A DNA stretch of 64,000 bases from positions 930,001-994,000 of the forward strand of contig NZ_JAFDSS010000001.1 of assembly GCF_017831975.1 (NCBI RefSeq). Reading direction: 5' to 3'. Positions 20,110-29,140 of the stretch are shown piece after piece. The DNA is from Microbacterium terrae (GTDB lineage: Bacteria; Actinomycetota; Actinomycetes; Actinomycetales; Microbacteriaceae). The notes under the pieces were generated by a model. The model saw nothing but the letters and a program-made list of their open reading frames with translations. It was not told where the DNA came from and ran no database searches. Made by a program: the position numbers and the translations under genes. How positions within the stretch are numbered: the stretch's first letter is position 1; each line of letters begins with the position of its first letter.

Positions 20110-21396
20110 GTGGCATCCGTGAACCCGCCGCGCGGCATGCGCGACTTCCTCCCCGCTGACAAGGCTCGTCGCGAGCGCGTGCTCGCCGTCATCCGCGAGC
20201 GCTACCGTGCGCACGGCTTCGACGAGATCGAGACTCCCGTCGTCGAGGAGTACGGGCGCCTGCATGCCGGAATCGGCGGCGACAACGAGAAGCTCGCGTA
20301 CAACGTGCTCAAGCGCGGTCTCGACGCGGAGGCCATCCGCGCGGCCGCCGACGATCCCGCGTCGCTGACCGACCTCGGCCTGCGCTACGACCTCACCGTT
20401 CCGCTCGCGCGCTTCTACGCCACCAATCGCGGGCAGCTGCCCACCGTGTTCCGTTCGGTGCAGATCGCGCCGGTGTGGCGCGCCGAGCGCCCCCAGAAGG
20501 GCCGCTACCGCCAGTTCGTGCAGTGCGACATCGACATCATCGGCGATGCCTCGGCACGCGCCGAGGCGGAGCTGATCGTCGCCACCCTCGACACGCTCGA
20601 TGCCCTGAAGCTCGCCGGTGCATCGGTGCGCATCAACGACCGCCGCGTGCTCGACTGGATGCTCGACACCTTCGGCTTCGCCGTCGACGAGCGCCCGGGC
20701 GTGCTCATCACCATCGACAAGCTCGACAAGATCGGGCCCGTCGGGGTGGCCGCCGAGCTGCGCGACCGTGGCGCGACGACGGCTGCGGTCGATGCGTTCG
20801 AAGCCTTCCTCACCCGCCCGATGACGCTGGAGTTCCACCCCTACGGCGAGGCGCAGATCCGCAAGCTCCTGCCGCAGGGCGCACCCGACGAGATCGTCGC
20901 GCACCTCGTCGGCATCGGCCAGGCCGTGGTCGCCGCACGCCCCGGCGGCGACGGCATCCCGCTCGCGTTCGACCCGTTCCTGGTGCGCGGGATGGGGTAC
21001 TACACCGGCACGATCTTCGAGCTCGCCCACCCGTCGGTGGACTATTCGCTCGGCGGCGGCGGTCGCTACGACGGGATGATCGGCCGCTTCCTCGGCCAGG
21101 ATGTCGCGGCGGTCGGATTCTCGATCGGATTCGAGCGCATCGTCGACCTCGTCTCCGCCGACGAGACCGAGGGTCCCGCTGCAGTGGTGCTCGTGCACGA
21201 TCGCGACGTGCCGGTGCACGAGCTCGTCGCGGTGAAGGCCGCCCTCGTCGCGTCGGGGTCGCGTGTCCGGCTCGAGACGCGCACCAAGAACCTCAAGGCG
21301 CTGCTCGAGCGCGCTGCGGCCGACGGGTACACCGCGTTCGCGACGGTGGGGGCGGGCACGACCGCAGCGACGCTTGAGGTCAAGCCGCTGGCGTGA
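20110..21396 (+). CDS. hisS: histidine--tRNA ligase
   Basis: Charges tRNA-His. The 428-residue class II synthetase has PRGMRDFLP at the N-terminus, the motif 2 region VFRSVQIAPVWRAERPQKGR, the histidine-binding loop RGMGYYTGTIFE, motif 3 (VGFSIGFERIV) and a C-terminal anticodon-binding domain. The GTG start lies six bases after AACAAT, so the mRNA may be leaderless. No aspS is adjacent, unlike in many genomes. Confidence 0.95.
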   Translation: MASVNPPRGMRDFLPADKARRERVLAVIRERYRAHGFDEIETPVVEEYGRLHAGIGGDNEKLAYNVLKRGLDAEAIRAAADDPASLTDLGLRYDLTVPLARFYATNRGQLPTVFRSVQIAPVWRAERPQKGRYRQFVQCDIDIIGDASARAEAELIVATLDTLDALKLAGASVRINDRRVLDWMLDTFGFAVDERPGVLITIDKLDKIGPVGVAAELRDRGATTAAVDAFEAFLTRPMTLEFHPYGEAQIRKLLPQGAPDEIVAHLVGIGQAVVAARPGGDGIPLAFDPFLVRGMGYYTGTIFELAHPSVDYSLGGGGRYDGMIGRFLGQDVAAVGFSIGFERIVDLVSADETEGPAAVVLVHDRDVPVHELVAVKAALVASGSRVRLETRTKNLKALLERAAADGYTAFATVGAGTTAATLEVKPLA

Positions 21397-21460
21397 CCTG
21401 TAGTGCCAGCGCTGCGTGCGAACGTAGCGCCCGCTGTGGGTCTTTCGGCATGATCGGGCC

Positions 21461-21901
21461 ATGAGCCTCCGTTTACGCACCGTCCTCCAGCCCTTCGGTC
21501 CCGCCGCGGCCATCGTGCTCAGCGATGAGCAGGTGGCGTCCCTCGGCGGCGGCAAACGCGCCGCTGTGCAGGTGACGATCGGCGGCGCATCCGCTCCGCT
21601 GCGGCTCGGCGTCATGGACGGCGCCAATGTGATCGGCCTGTCGAAGGCTGCGCGCGCGGGTCTCGGCGTCGGGATCGGCGACGAGGTCGACGTCGAGATC
21701 GCCCTCGACACGGCGGAGCGCGTCGTCGACGTGCCCGACGATCTCGCCGCGGCGCTGGATGCCGCACCGGGGGCGAGGGCGGCTTTCGACGCGCTCTCGT
21801 ACACGCGCCGCAAGGAGCTCGCCCGTGGCGTCGCCGACGCGAAGCGCGCCGAGACGCGGGAGAAGCGCATCGCCGCGGCCCTGGACGCCGTCGCGCCCTG
21901 A
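21461..21901 (+). CDS. DUF1905/YdeI (OmdA) family protein
   Basis: A 146-residue protein with an N-terminal DUF1905 beta domain (about 1-85) and a C-terminal YdeI/OmpD-associated helical region, SYTRRKELARGVADAKRAETREKR, whose middle is the family hallmark. The biochemical role of the family is unknown. Codon 5 is TTA, very rare in this genome. CATGAT lies six bases upstream of the ATG as a weak leaderless -10. Confidence 0.85.
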   Translation: MSLRLRTVLQPFGPAAAIVLSDEQVASLGGGKRAAVQVTIGGASAPLRLGVMDGANVIGLSKAARAGLGVGIGDEVDVEIALDTAERVVDVPDDLAAALDAAPGARAAFDALSYTRRKELARGVADAKRAETREKRIAAALDAVAP

Positions 21902-21960
21902 CCGACGCGCCCTCCGTTCACCCACCCGCGCCCCCCCACGACGCGCCCAGCACGCGACGT

Positions 21961-22018
21961 TCGTCTCCGTCGAATCGACGTGAGTTTCCTCGGGCAGGTC
22001 GACTAGACGGAGATGAAT
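21961..22018. repeat. long-armed inverted repeat between the YdeI and SGNH genes
   Basis: TTCGTCTCCGTC (21961-21972) pairs over its full length, with one G-U, with GACGGAGATGAA (22007-22018). Inside, TCGAC and GTCGA extend the pairing. There is no U-tract. The rest of 21902-22130 holds nothing else I can identify. Confidence 0.5.
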
Positions 22019-22130
22019 AGTTGCGCCGGGGTGCGAGTCGCGAAGCGCCCCGCGACGCGGGAGCGCGAGGGGAGGCGATGCTTCACCCGCACGTCAGGTC
22101 GAGTTCACCGGCCCCGTGTCTGATCGACGG

Positions 22131-22997
22131 ATGAGGCGGAATCAGGAGGCGCTGCGCACGATCGGGGTGCTCGGCGGCATCGCCGCAGCGGTGGGGGGTG
22201 CGGTGTTCGTCGGGGCGCGCTGGGGGCTGCCGCACCAGGCCGCCGTCGCGCGCCGCCGGATCGGCAAGCCCCTCGGCGAGGAGGCGCTCGACGCCGACCG
22301 GGTCTGGCGTCGGGCGCTCGGCGGCGACCCGATCGAGCTGCTCGTGCTCGGCGACTCGATCGCTGCCGGCCTCGGGGCGGAGCGGCGCAAGGACACGCTC
22401 GGCGGGCGCCTCGCGAAGGCCGTCGCCCGGAGGACCGGCCGCCCGGTGCGGCTGCGCACGGCAGCCGTCGTCGGGTCGGAGTCGTCGGCGCTCGACGGCC
22501 AGATCGACGCCCTCCCGGCGGGCTACCGCCCCGACATCGCGGTCATCGTGGTCGGCGGCAACGACGTCACGCACCGGGTGCCGGTGTCGGAGTCGACCGC
22601 CCACCTCGCGAAGGCGATCAGCCGCGTGCGCGGGCGCGGTGCCGAGGTGGTGGTGGGCACGTGCCCCGACCTCGGGGCGCTGCGGCCGGTCCCGCAGCCG
22701 CTGCGTACCCTCGGCTCCCGGCTCTCTCGTCAACTCGCCGAGGCGCAGGCGGAGGCCGCCCGCGCGTCCGGCGCGCGCGTGGTGTCGCTCGGCCGCGCCG
22801 TCGGCCCGTTCTTCATCTCGCAGCCGGATGAGATGTTCAGCCTCGACCGATTCCACCCGAGCGCCCTCGGCTACCGCCGCACCGCGGAGGTCCTGCTGCC
22901 GCCAGTGCTCGCCGCGCTCGCGTCAGCGGCGCGAGATGCGGCGCCGCCGTCCGATGCGGCGGCATCGGAGCCGGTCAGCGCGTCGTCGCCTGGGTGA
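22131..22997 (+). CDS. SGNH/GDSL-type hydrolase with N-terminal membrane anchor
   Basis: Serine esterase or lipase-like protein of about 288 residues. A hydrophobic segment near residues 10-30 is followed by GDSIAAG (catalytic Ser), GGNDV (oxyanion Asn) and DRFHPSALGY (catalytic Asp and His), the complete SGNH set. It is probably anchored with the catalytic domain outside. TCTGAT lies six bases before this ATG; a GTG at 22116 is an in-frame alternative. Substrate is unknown. Its last 23 bases overlap the convergent DUF4442 gene. Confidence 0.85.
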   Translation: MRRNQEALRTIGVLGGIAAAVGGAVFVGARWGLPHQAAVARRRIGKPLGEEALDADRVWRRALGGDPIELLVLGDSIAAGLGAERRKDTLGGRLAKAVARRTGRPVRLRTAAVVGSESSALDGQIDALPAGYRPDIAVIVVGGNDVTHRVPVSESTAHLAKAISRVRGRGAEVVVGTCPDLGALRPVPQPLRTLGSRLSRQLAEAQAEAARASGARVVSLGRAVGPFFISQPDEMFSLDRFHPSALGYRRTAEVLLPPVLAALASAARDAAPPSDAAASEPVSASSPG

Positions 22998-23448
22998 CGC
23001 GCCGCTTCTCGCGCACATACACCTCGCGCCGCACGCGCGCGACGACGTCGCCGGCGGCATCCGTGATCTCCGTCTCGAACCACGCGAGCACCTTCGCGCC
23101 GCCGCGGGCGCGCTCCCGCAGCTCCTCGGCCTTCTCGCGCGGCACGGTGAACCGCGCCGTCAGCACGCCGCGTCCGGGCTTGACGAACTCGATCTCGCCC
23201 CGGGTGTCCCAGACCACGTAGTCGCGCCCGAGCTGGTGCATGACGAGCATGAAGAAGTAAGGGTCCGTCATGGCCGACATCGAGCCGCCGAACGCCGTCT
23301 TCACGTAGTTGCGGGTGATCAGGTTCACGTGCAGCTCGACCGTCGCGCTCGTCCAGTCGTCGGCGAACCTCCTGATCCGGATGCCGCTCCACAGGTTCGG
23401 CGCCCACAGGCTCATGCCGAGGGCCAGGCGTCGGGGGGTGATCTGCAT
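22975..23448 (-). CDS. DUF4442 hotdog-fold protein (possible thioesterase)
   Basis: A 157-residue protein with the DUF4442 pattern: an N-terminal amphipathic region, RNYVKTAFGGSMSAMTDPYFF on the hotdog helix, then beta strands (VVWDTRGEIEFVKPG). DUF4442 belongs to the hotdog superfamily, and acyl-CoA thioesterase activity is plausible but unproven. The ATG lies seven bases after CAGTCT. Tail-to-tail overlap with the SGNH gene is 23 bases. Confidence 0.85.
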   Translation of the reverse strand: MQITPRRLALGMSLWAPNLWSGIRIRRFADDWTSATVELHVNLITRNYVKTAFGGSMSAMTDPYFFMLVMHQLGRDYVVWDTRGEIEFVKPGRGVLTARFTVPREKAEELRERARGGAKVLAWFETEITDAAGDVVARVRREVYVREKRRVTQATTR

Positions 23449-23517
23449 GCGGGTCAGACTGCCGCAGGGCACGGCGCCGGAGCGACTCGATTGTGGATCG
23501 TCGACAACACCGACTTG

Positions 23518-23534
23518 TTCTAGTTCATATAGAA
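23518..23534. promoter_or_regulatory. candidate autoregulatory operator of the YtrA-type regulator
   Basis: TTCTA and TAGAA form an inverted repeat seven bases apart. The right arm is part of the -10 TAGAAT (23530-23535), which sits six bases before the regulator's ATG. A bound dimer would occlude the promoter. Confidence 0.5.
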
Positions 23535-23541
23535 TAAAGAC

Positions 23542-23898
23542 ATGCTCCTTCGCATCGACACCGCCAGCGACGAGGCCCTGTTCCTCCAGGTCGCCGCGTC
23601 GATCCGTGCGGATGCCGCGGCGGGACGCGTGCGCCCCGGCGATCGGCTGCCGGCAGCGCGCGAGGTCGCCGACGCTCTCGGCATCAATGTGCACACCGTG
23701 CTCCACGCCTATCAGGAGCTGCGTGACGAGGGGCTGCTCGACATCCGTCGTGGGCGCGGCGCCGTGGTCACATCGGCGGCCGACAACCTCGCCTCCCTGC
23801 GCGACGAGGTGGCCGTGCTCGTCCGCTCAGCCCAGGCGAAGGGCGTCTCGCCCGACGTGCTCGCCGCAATCGTGAAGGAGTTCTCCTCAGATGCCTGA
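23542..23898 (+). CDS. YtrA-subfamily GntR transcriptional regulator
   Basis: A 118-residue GntR protein made of an N-terminal winged helix (LPAAREVADALGINVHTVLHAYQELRDEGLL, about residues 32-62) and only a short C-terminal helix for dimerisation, the YtrA layout. Such regulators usually repress neighbouring membrane or transport genes. It overlaps the following membrane gene by eight bases and its promoter region holds an inverted repeat, so it probably controls its own three-gene operon. Confidence 0.92.
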   Translation: MLLRIDTASDEALFLQVAASIRADAAAGRVRPGDRLPAAREVADALGINVHTVLHAYQELRDEGLLDIRRGRGAVVTSAADNLASLRDEVAVLVRSAQAKGVSPDVLAAIVKEFSSDA

Positions 23899-24925
23899 CC
23901 GCCACCCCACCCGCACGGCGAACCCGCACACGGTCGGCCGGTTCATCGCCGTCGCGATCGTCGCGCCGGTCGCGCTCGCCGTCATCGCCGTGGCCGTCCA
24001 GCTCATGGTCCTCCCGTACGTGCCGGAGGTCATCGCGACGCACTGGAACGGTGCGGGCGTCGCCGACGGCTTCGCGCCGTCGTGGTTCACGCCCCTGATG
24101 ACCGCGGTGCTGGGTGCGGGCATCCCGGGTCTGATCGCGCTGTGCGCGCTGCCGGGACTGCGCCGAGGCGACCGCGGCGCGAGTTATCGCTTCCTCGGGG
24201 CGATCTCGGCGGGCACCGCCGCGCTCATGGTGGTGCTCCTCACCTGGACCCTCGTCATCCAGATCGACGTCGTCGATCCGGCGACCGTCGCCCTGCCGTT
24301 CTGGCCCGCCGGGGTGGCCGTGTTCGCCGTGGCGATCCTCGCCGGCGTCGCCGCATGGTTCGCGCAGCCGCACGACTACCCGGATCCGGGGTCGGCGCCG
24401 GCCGCGGAGCCGTTGTCCATCTCACCCGGGGAGCGCGCCGTCTGGATGAGGCACACCTCCATCGCCCGGGGCGGCGTCGTCGCCATCAGTCTCGCGGTGC
24501 TCGCCACCCTCGGGATCGCCGTGGGCGCCTGGCTCGTGGCAGCCGACCCCGCGGTGGCATGGATCCTCACCGGCACCACGGTGCTGCTGATCGCGCTGGC
24601 GGCGACCACCGTCACCTTCCACGTGCGCATCGACGAGACGGGCCTGTCGGTCGACTCCGCACTCGGCCTGCCGCGGTTCCGCGTGCCGCTCGACCAGATC
24701 GAGCGCGCATCCGCCGTCGAGGTGAACCCGCTCGGGGAGTTCGGCGGCTGGGGCATGCGGTGGAGCGTCGACGGGCGGTTCGGCGTCGTTCTGCGCCGCG
24801 GCCCGGGGATCGAGGTCGAGCGCCGCGGGAAGAGGCGATTCGTCGTGACGGTCGACGACGCCACGACCGGAGCTGCTCTGCTCGAGGGTCTCCTCGCCCG
24901 CGACGCGCAGGCGGACGCACGATGA
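23891..24925 (+). CDS. DUF1648-containing membrane protein
   Basis: A 344-residue membrane protein. The N-terminal DUF1648 region has THWNGAGVADGFAPSW, matching SdpI-like and YtrA-linked membrane proteins. About six hydrophobic helices are followed by a soluble C-terminal domain from about residue 235. It starts inside the regulator gene and ends in an ATGA overlap with the CPBP protease gene. The domain is linked to cell-envelope stress and bacteriocin immunity in Firmicutes; the function here is unknown. Confidence 0.82.
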   Translation: MPDRHPTRTANPHTVGRFIAVAIVAPVALAVIAVAVQLMVLPYVPEVIATHWNGAGVADGFAPSWFTPLMTAVLGAGIPGLIALCALPGLRRGDRGASYRFLGAISAGTAALMVVLLTWTLVIQIDVVDPATVALPFWPAGVAVFAVAILAGVAAWFAQPHDYPDPGSAPAAEPLSISPGERAVWMRHTSIARGGVVAISLAVLATLGIAVGAWLVAADPAVAWILTGTTVLLIALAATTVTFHVRIDETGLSVDSALGLPRFRVPLDQIERASAVEVNPLGEFGGWGMRWSVDGRFGVVLRRGPGIEVERRGKRRFVVTVDDATTGAALLEGLLARDAQADAR

Positions 24926-25908
24926 CCGGCGCCCCGGCGTCGCCCGTGCCCGGAGGCGGCACCGCGGTCCGCCCCGCCTGGCCGGCGATCGCGGCGTTCG
25001 TCCTCCTGGCATGCGGGATGGCGTGGCTCGTCGCCCTCCCGCTCTGGCTCTCGCCCGACGGGCTGGCGTCCGCGCTGACGCCCGTGCTGCTGCCAGCGAT
25101 GATGCTCACCCCGACCCTGGCGATGCTCATCGTCGTTTTCGCGTTCCGCGTGCCGCGCATCGGCCGCCTGCGGTTCCTCGGGATGTGGCCGCTCAGGCCG
25201 GCGGGTCGGTTCGTCGGACTCATGCTCGCAGGGCTCTTCGGACCGATGATCGTCGTCGCCGGGGTGATCGCCGTGGCTGCGGCACTCGGCCTCGTCCAGC
25301 TCGACCTCGTGTCGTTCTCGGGCTTCGCCGAGCAGCTCGCGGCCGCGGTTCCCGCCGGCACGCCGATGCCCGCGGTGGGAGCGCTCGTCGCGCTCCAGCT
25401 CCTCGCCCTCCCCTTCGGCGCGCTGATCAACAGCTTCCTCGCCGCGGGGGAGGAGCTCGGCTGGCGCGGGTGGCTGCTTCCGGCGCTCCTCCCGCTCGGA
25501 ACCTGGCCCGCACTCCTCGTCAGCGGTGCGGTGTGGGGTCTGTGGCATGCGCCCGTGATCCTCCTCGGCTACAACTTCGCCCGGCCCGACCTCGGCGGAC
25601 TCGCCCTCATGGTCGGAGGATGCGTCGCATGGGGCGTTCTGCTCGGGTGGCTGCGGCTGCGGAGCGCTTCGGTGTGGCCGGCGGTCATCGCGCACGGCTC
25701 GCTCAACGCCGTCGCCGGCCTCATCCTGATCCTCGTCGCCGCCGGCGAGAGCATCGACATGGCGATCGTCGGGCCCCTCGGCGTGGTCGCCTGGATCGTG
25801 ATCGCGGCGGTGACGGGGCTGCTCGCGCTCGCCGGTCAGTTCCGGCCGGCGCGCCTGCACGCTCCCGCGCAGGTCGCGCCACGGCATCCGTCGTCCCGAC
25901 GCTCTTGA
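24922..25908 (+). CDS. CPBP-family intramembrane metalloprotease
   Basis: A 328-residue integral membrane protein of the CAAX prenyl protease/bacteriocin-processing (CPBP, Abi) family. The family motifs are EELGWRGWLLPAL (EExxxR, about residue 178), the His in LWHAPVILLG and the C-terminal HGSLNA. Members act in protein processing, bacteriocin self-immunity or signalling. It is the last gene of the YtrA-DUF1648-CPBP operon (ATGA overlap). Confidence 0.9.
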   Translation: MTGAPASPVPGGGTAVRPAWPAIAAFVLLACGMAWLVALPLWLSPDGLASALTPVLLPAMMLTPTLAMLIVVFAFRVPRIGRLRFLGMWPLRPAGRFVGLMLAGLFGPMIVVAGVIAVAAALGLVQLDLVSFSGFAEQLAAAVPAGTPMPAVGALVALQLLALPFGALINSFLAAGEELGWRGWLLPALLPLGTWPALLVSGAVWGLWHAPVILLGYNFARPDLGGLALMVGGCVAWGVLLGWLRLRSASVWPAVIAHGSLNAVAGLILILVAAGESIDMAIVGPLGVVAWIVIAAVTGLLALAGQFRPARLHAPAQVAPRHPSSRRS

Positions 25909-25940
25909 CGCGGAGGGCGCGCGGATGCTGGCATGAGGCC

Positions 25941-26609
25941 ATGTCCGACCCCACCCCCGACCTCTGGCGTCGCGTCGACGCCTACCTCACCGACACCCTC
26001 GTGGGCCACGATCCCGTGCTGGAGGCGGCGGTCGCCGACCAGCGCAGCGCCGGGCTGCCGTCGATCGAGGTGGCGCCGGTGAACGGCAAGCTCCTGCATC
26101 TCCTCGCCCGCATCAGCGGCGCCCGCCGGGTGCTCGAGATCGGCACGCTGGGGGCGTACTCCACGATCTGGATGGCGCGCGGCATCCCGGACGACGGACG
26201 CGTCGTTACGATCGAGGCGGAAGCCCGGAACGCGGCGCTCGCCCGGGTGAACCTCGAGCGCGCGGGCGTCGGCGAGAAGGTCGAGATCCTCGTCGGGCGG
26301 GCCGCCGACATGCTGCCCCAGCTCGAGGGCGGCGCGCCGTTCGACCTCGTCTTCATCGATGCCGACAAGGAGTCCAACACGGTCTACCTCGACTGGGCGG
26401 CGCGCCTCGGGCGCCCGGGCACCGTCGTGATCGTGGACAACATCGGCCGCGGGGGAGCGGTGGCCGACCCGGCGACGGAGAACCCGCAGGTGATCGGAAC
26501 CCAGCGCGGCCTCGAGATGCTCGGCCGCGACCCGCGCTTCGACGCGACGGCGCTGCAGACGCTCGACCTCAAGGGATACGACGGGGTGGCGCTCGCCGTC
26601 GTCGTGTGA
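25941..26609 (+). CDS. class I SAM-dependent O-methyltransferase, COMT-like
   Basis: A 222-residue cation-dependent O-methyltransferase. The SAM loop is VLEIGTLGAYSTIWMA; DLVFIDADKE gives the metal-binding Asp, and VIVDNIGRGGAV continues the site. Relatives methylate catechol-like or other hydroxylated small molecules; the substrate is unknown. TGGCAT is six bases before the ATG. A compact terminator follows. Confidence 0.9.
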   Translation: MSDPTPDLWRRVDAYLTDTLVGHDPVLEAAVADQRSAGLPSIEVAPVNGKLLHLLARISGARRVLEIGTLGAYSTIWMARGIPDDGRVVTIEAEARNAALARVNLERAGVGEKVEILVGRAADMLPQLEGGAPFDLVFIDADKESNTVYLDWAARLGRPGTVVIVDNIGRGGAVADPATENPQVIGTQRGLEMLGRDPRFDATALQTLDLKGYDGVALAVVV

Positions 26610-26611
26610 CG

Positions 26612-26634
26612 GGATGCCGCTGGCGCCGGCATCC
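26612..26634 (+). terminator. terminator after the O-methyltransferase gene
   Basis: GGATGCCG and CGGCATCC form a perfect 8-base stem with a 7-base loop, starting three bases after the stop. No U-run follows. Confidence 0.5.
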
Positions 26635-26642
26635 ACCATCAC

Positions 26643-27986
<1,344 letters not shown>

Positions 27987-28011
27987 CGATCGACTCGAAG
28001 GGGGAGCCGCG

Positions 28012-28569
28012 ATGAAGAGACCGGCTCCCCCTTCGGCGTCCCCGGCCGCTTCTGCGCCGCCGCGCGCGACGCCGCGTCGACAGCCTCGGCGCCCGGTCGA
28101 CGTGCGGCAGTGGCTCGGCGGCATCCGTCTCTCGGGCTTCATGGTCATCATGCTGGGGCTCGTCATCCTCGCCGCGTTCGTGCTCGTCCCGACGCTCGGG
28201 GTGTACCTCGATCAGCGCCAGCAGATCGCCGCGCTCGAGGCCGCGGTGCAGGTGAGCCGCGACGAGGTCGCCGACCTCGAGGCGCAGCGCGAGCGCTGGG
28301 GCGATGAGGCGTTCATCACCACGCAGGCGCGCGAGCGCCTCTACTACGTCAAGCCCGGCGAGGTGATCTACCTCGTCGACGACGACCTGCCGGCGGTCGA
28401 CCAGCCGCAGGAGGTCGAACCGATCAGCGATGAGCTGGCAGCGACCGACACCGACTGGATGTCGCAGCTGGTGCGCTCCGCGACGGAGGCGGGGCTCGCC
28501 CAGGTGGTGCGGGAGCCCGTCATCGGCGTGCCCGATCAGCCCACCCCGTCGTCGACTCCGACGCCGTGA
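28012..28569 (+). CDS. FtsB/DivIC-family septum protein
   Basis: A 185-residue bitopic division protein. Residues 1-40 are Pro/Arg-rich and cytoplasmic, one membrane helix spans about 43-65 (FMVIMLGLVILAAFVLV), a coiled coil follows (about 68-95), then the conserved ARERLYYVKPGEVIY. A Pro/Ser/Thr tail ends the protein. FtsB/DivIC partners FtsL and FtsQ at the septum. It follows eno by 25 bases with GGGGGA before the ATG. Confidence 0.92.
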   Translation: MKRPAPPSASPAASAPPRATPRRQPRRPVDVRQWLGGIRLSGFMVIMLGLVILAAFVLVPTLGVYLDQRQQIAALEAAVQVSRDEVADLEAQRERWGDEAFITTQARERLYYVKPGEVIYLVDDDLPAVDQPQEVEPISDELAATDTDWMSQLVRSATEAGLAQVVREPVIGVPDQPTPSSTPTP

Positions 28570-28609
28570 CACCGCAGGCGCCCTCCAGCGCCGTCCCAGC
28601 CGTCGCCGG

Positions 28610-28615
28610 TAACCT
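28610..28615 (+). promoter_or_regulatory. leaderless -10 for the DUF501 gene
   Basis: TAACCT, then CGAGGG, then GTG at 28622. Confidence 0.55.
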
Positions 28616-28621
28616 CGAGGG

Positions 28622-29140
28622 GTGACCACCCCGCCCTTCGCGCCCGTGACCGATGCCGACCTCGCCGTTCTGAGCGAGCAGCTCGGCCGCCCGGTGCGCG
28701 GCGTCGTCGGGGTGGCAGCGCGCTGCGTGTGCGGCAATCCGACCGTAGTGGCGACGTCGCCGCGGCTCCCGGACGGCAGCCCGTTCCCCACGTTCTACTA
28801 CCTCACGCATCCCGCCGCGACGGCGGCGATGTCGGTGCTCGAAGCAGACCACGTCATGCGCGAGCTCAGCGACGAGCTCGCCTCCGACGAAGAGGTCGCG
28901 GCCCAGTACGCCCGGGCTCACGAGGCCTATCTCCGCGACCGCGCCGGATTCGGCGACGTGGAGGAGATCGCGGGCATCTCGGCAGGAGGGATGCCGACGC
29001 GCGTGAAGTGCCTCCACGCCCTCGCCGGACACGCGCTCGCGGCGGGTCCGGGTGTCAACCCGATCGGAGACCGCGCGCTGGCGATGTCGACCTGGTCGCC
29101 CGAGCGGTGCGCGTGCGCCCAGCCCGGCGGGGCCGGATGA
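28622..29140 (+). CDS. DUF501 protein
   Basis: A 172-residue protein of the DUF501 family, which nearly always lies next to eno-ftsB in Actinobacteria. It shows RPVRGVVGVAARCVCGNP, FPTFYYLTHPAATAA and GMPTRVKCLHALAGHALA with several Cys and His that could bind a metal. Function unknown; genomic company suggests envelope or division. Its stop overlaps the subtilase start (ATGA). Confidence 0.93.
   Translation: MTTPPFAPVTDADLAVLSEQLGRPVRGVVGVAARCVCGNPTVVATSPRLPDGSPFPTFYYLTHPAATAAMSVLEADHVMRELSDELASDEEVAAQYARAHEAYLRDRAGFGDVEEIAGISAGGMPTRVKCLHALAGHALAAGPGVNPIGDRALAMSTWSPERCACAQPGGAG

Noticed and set aside
19267..21939. 890-codon minus-strand frame over mazG and hisS
   Set aside because: It is the antisense shadow of two clearly identified genes and has no recognisable domain or ribosome-binding site.
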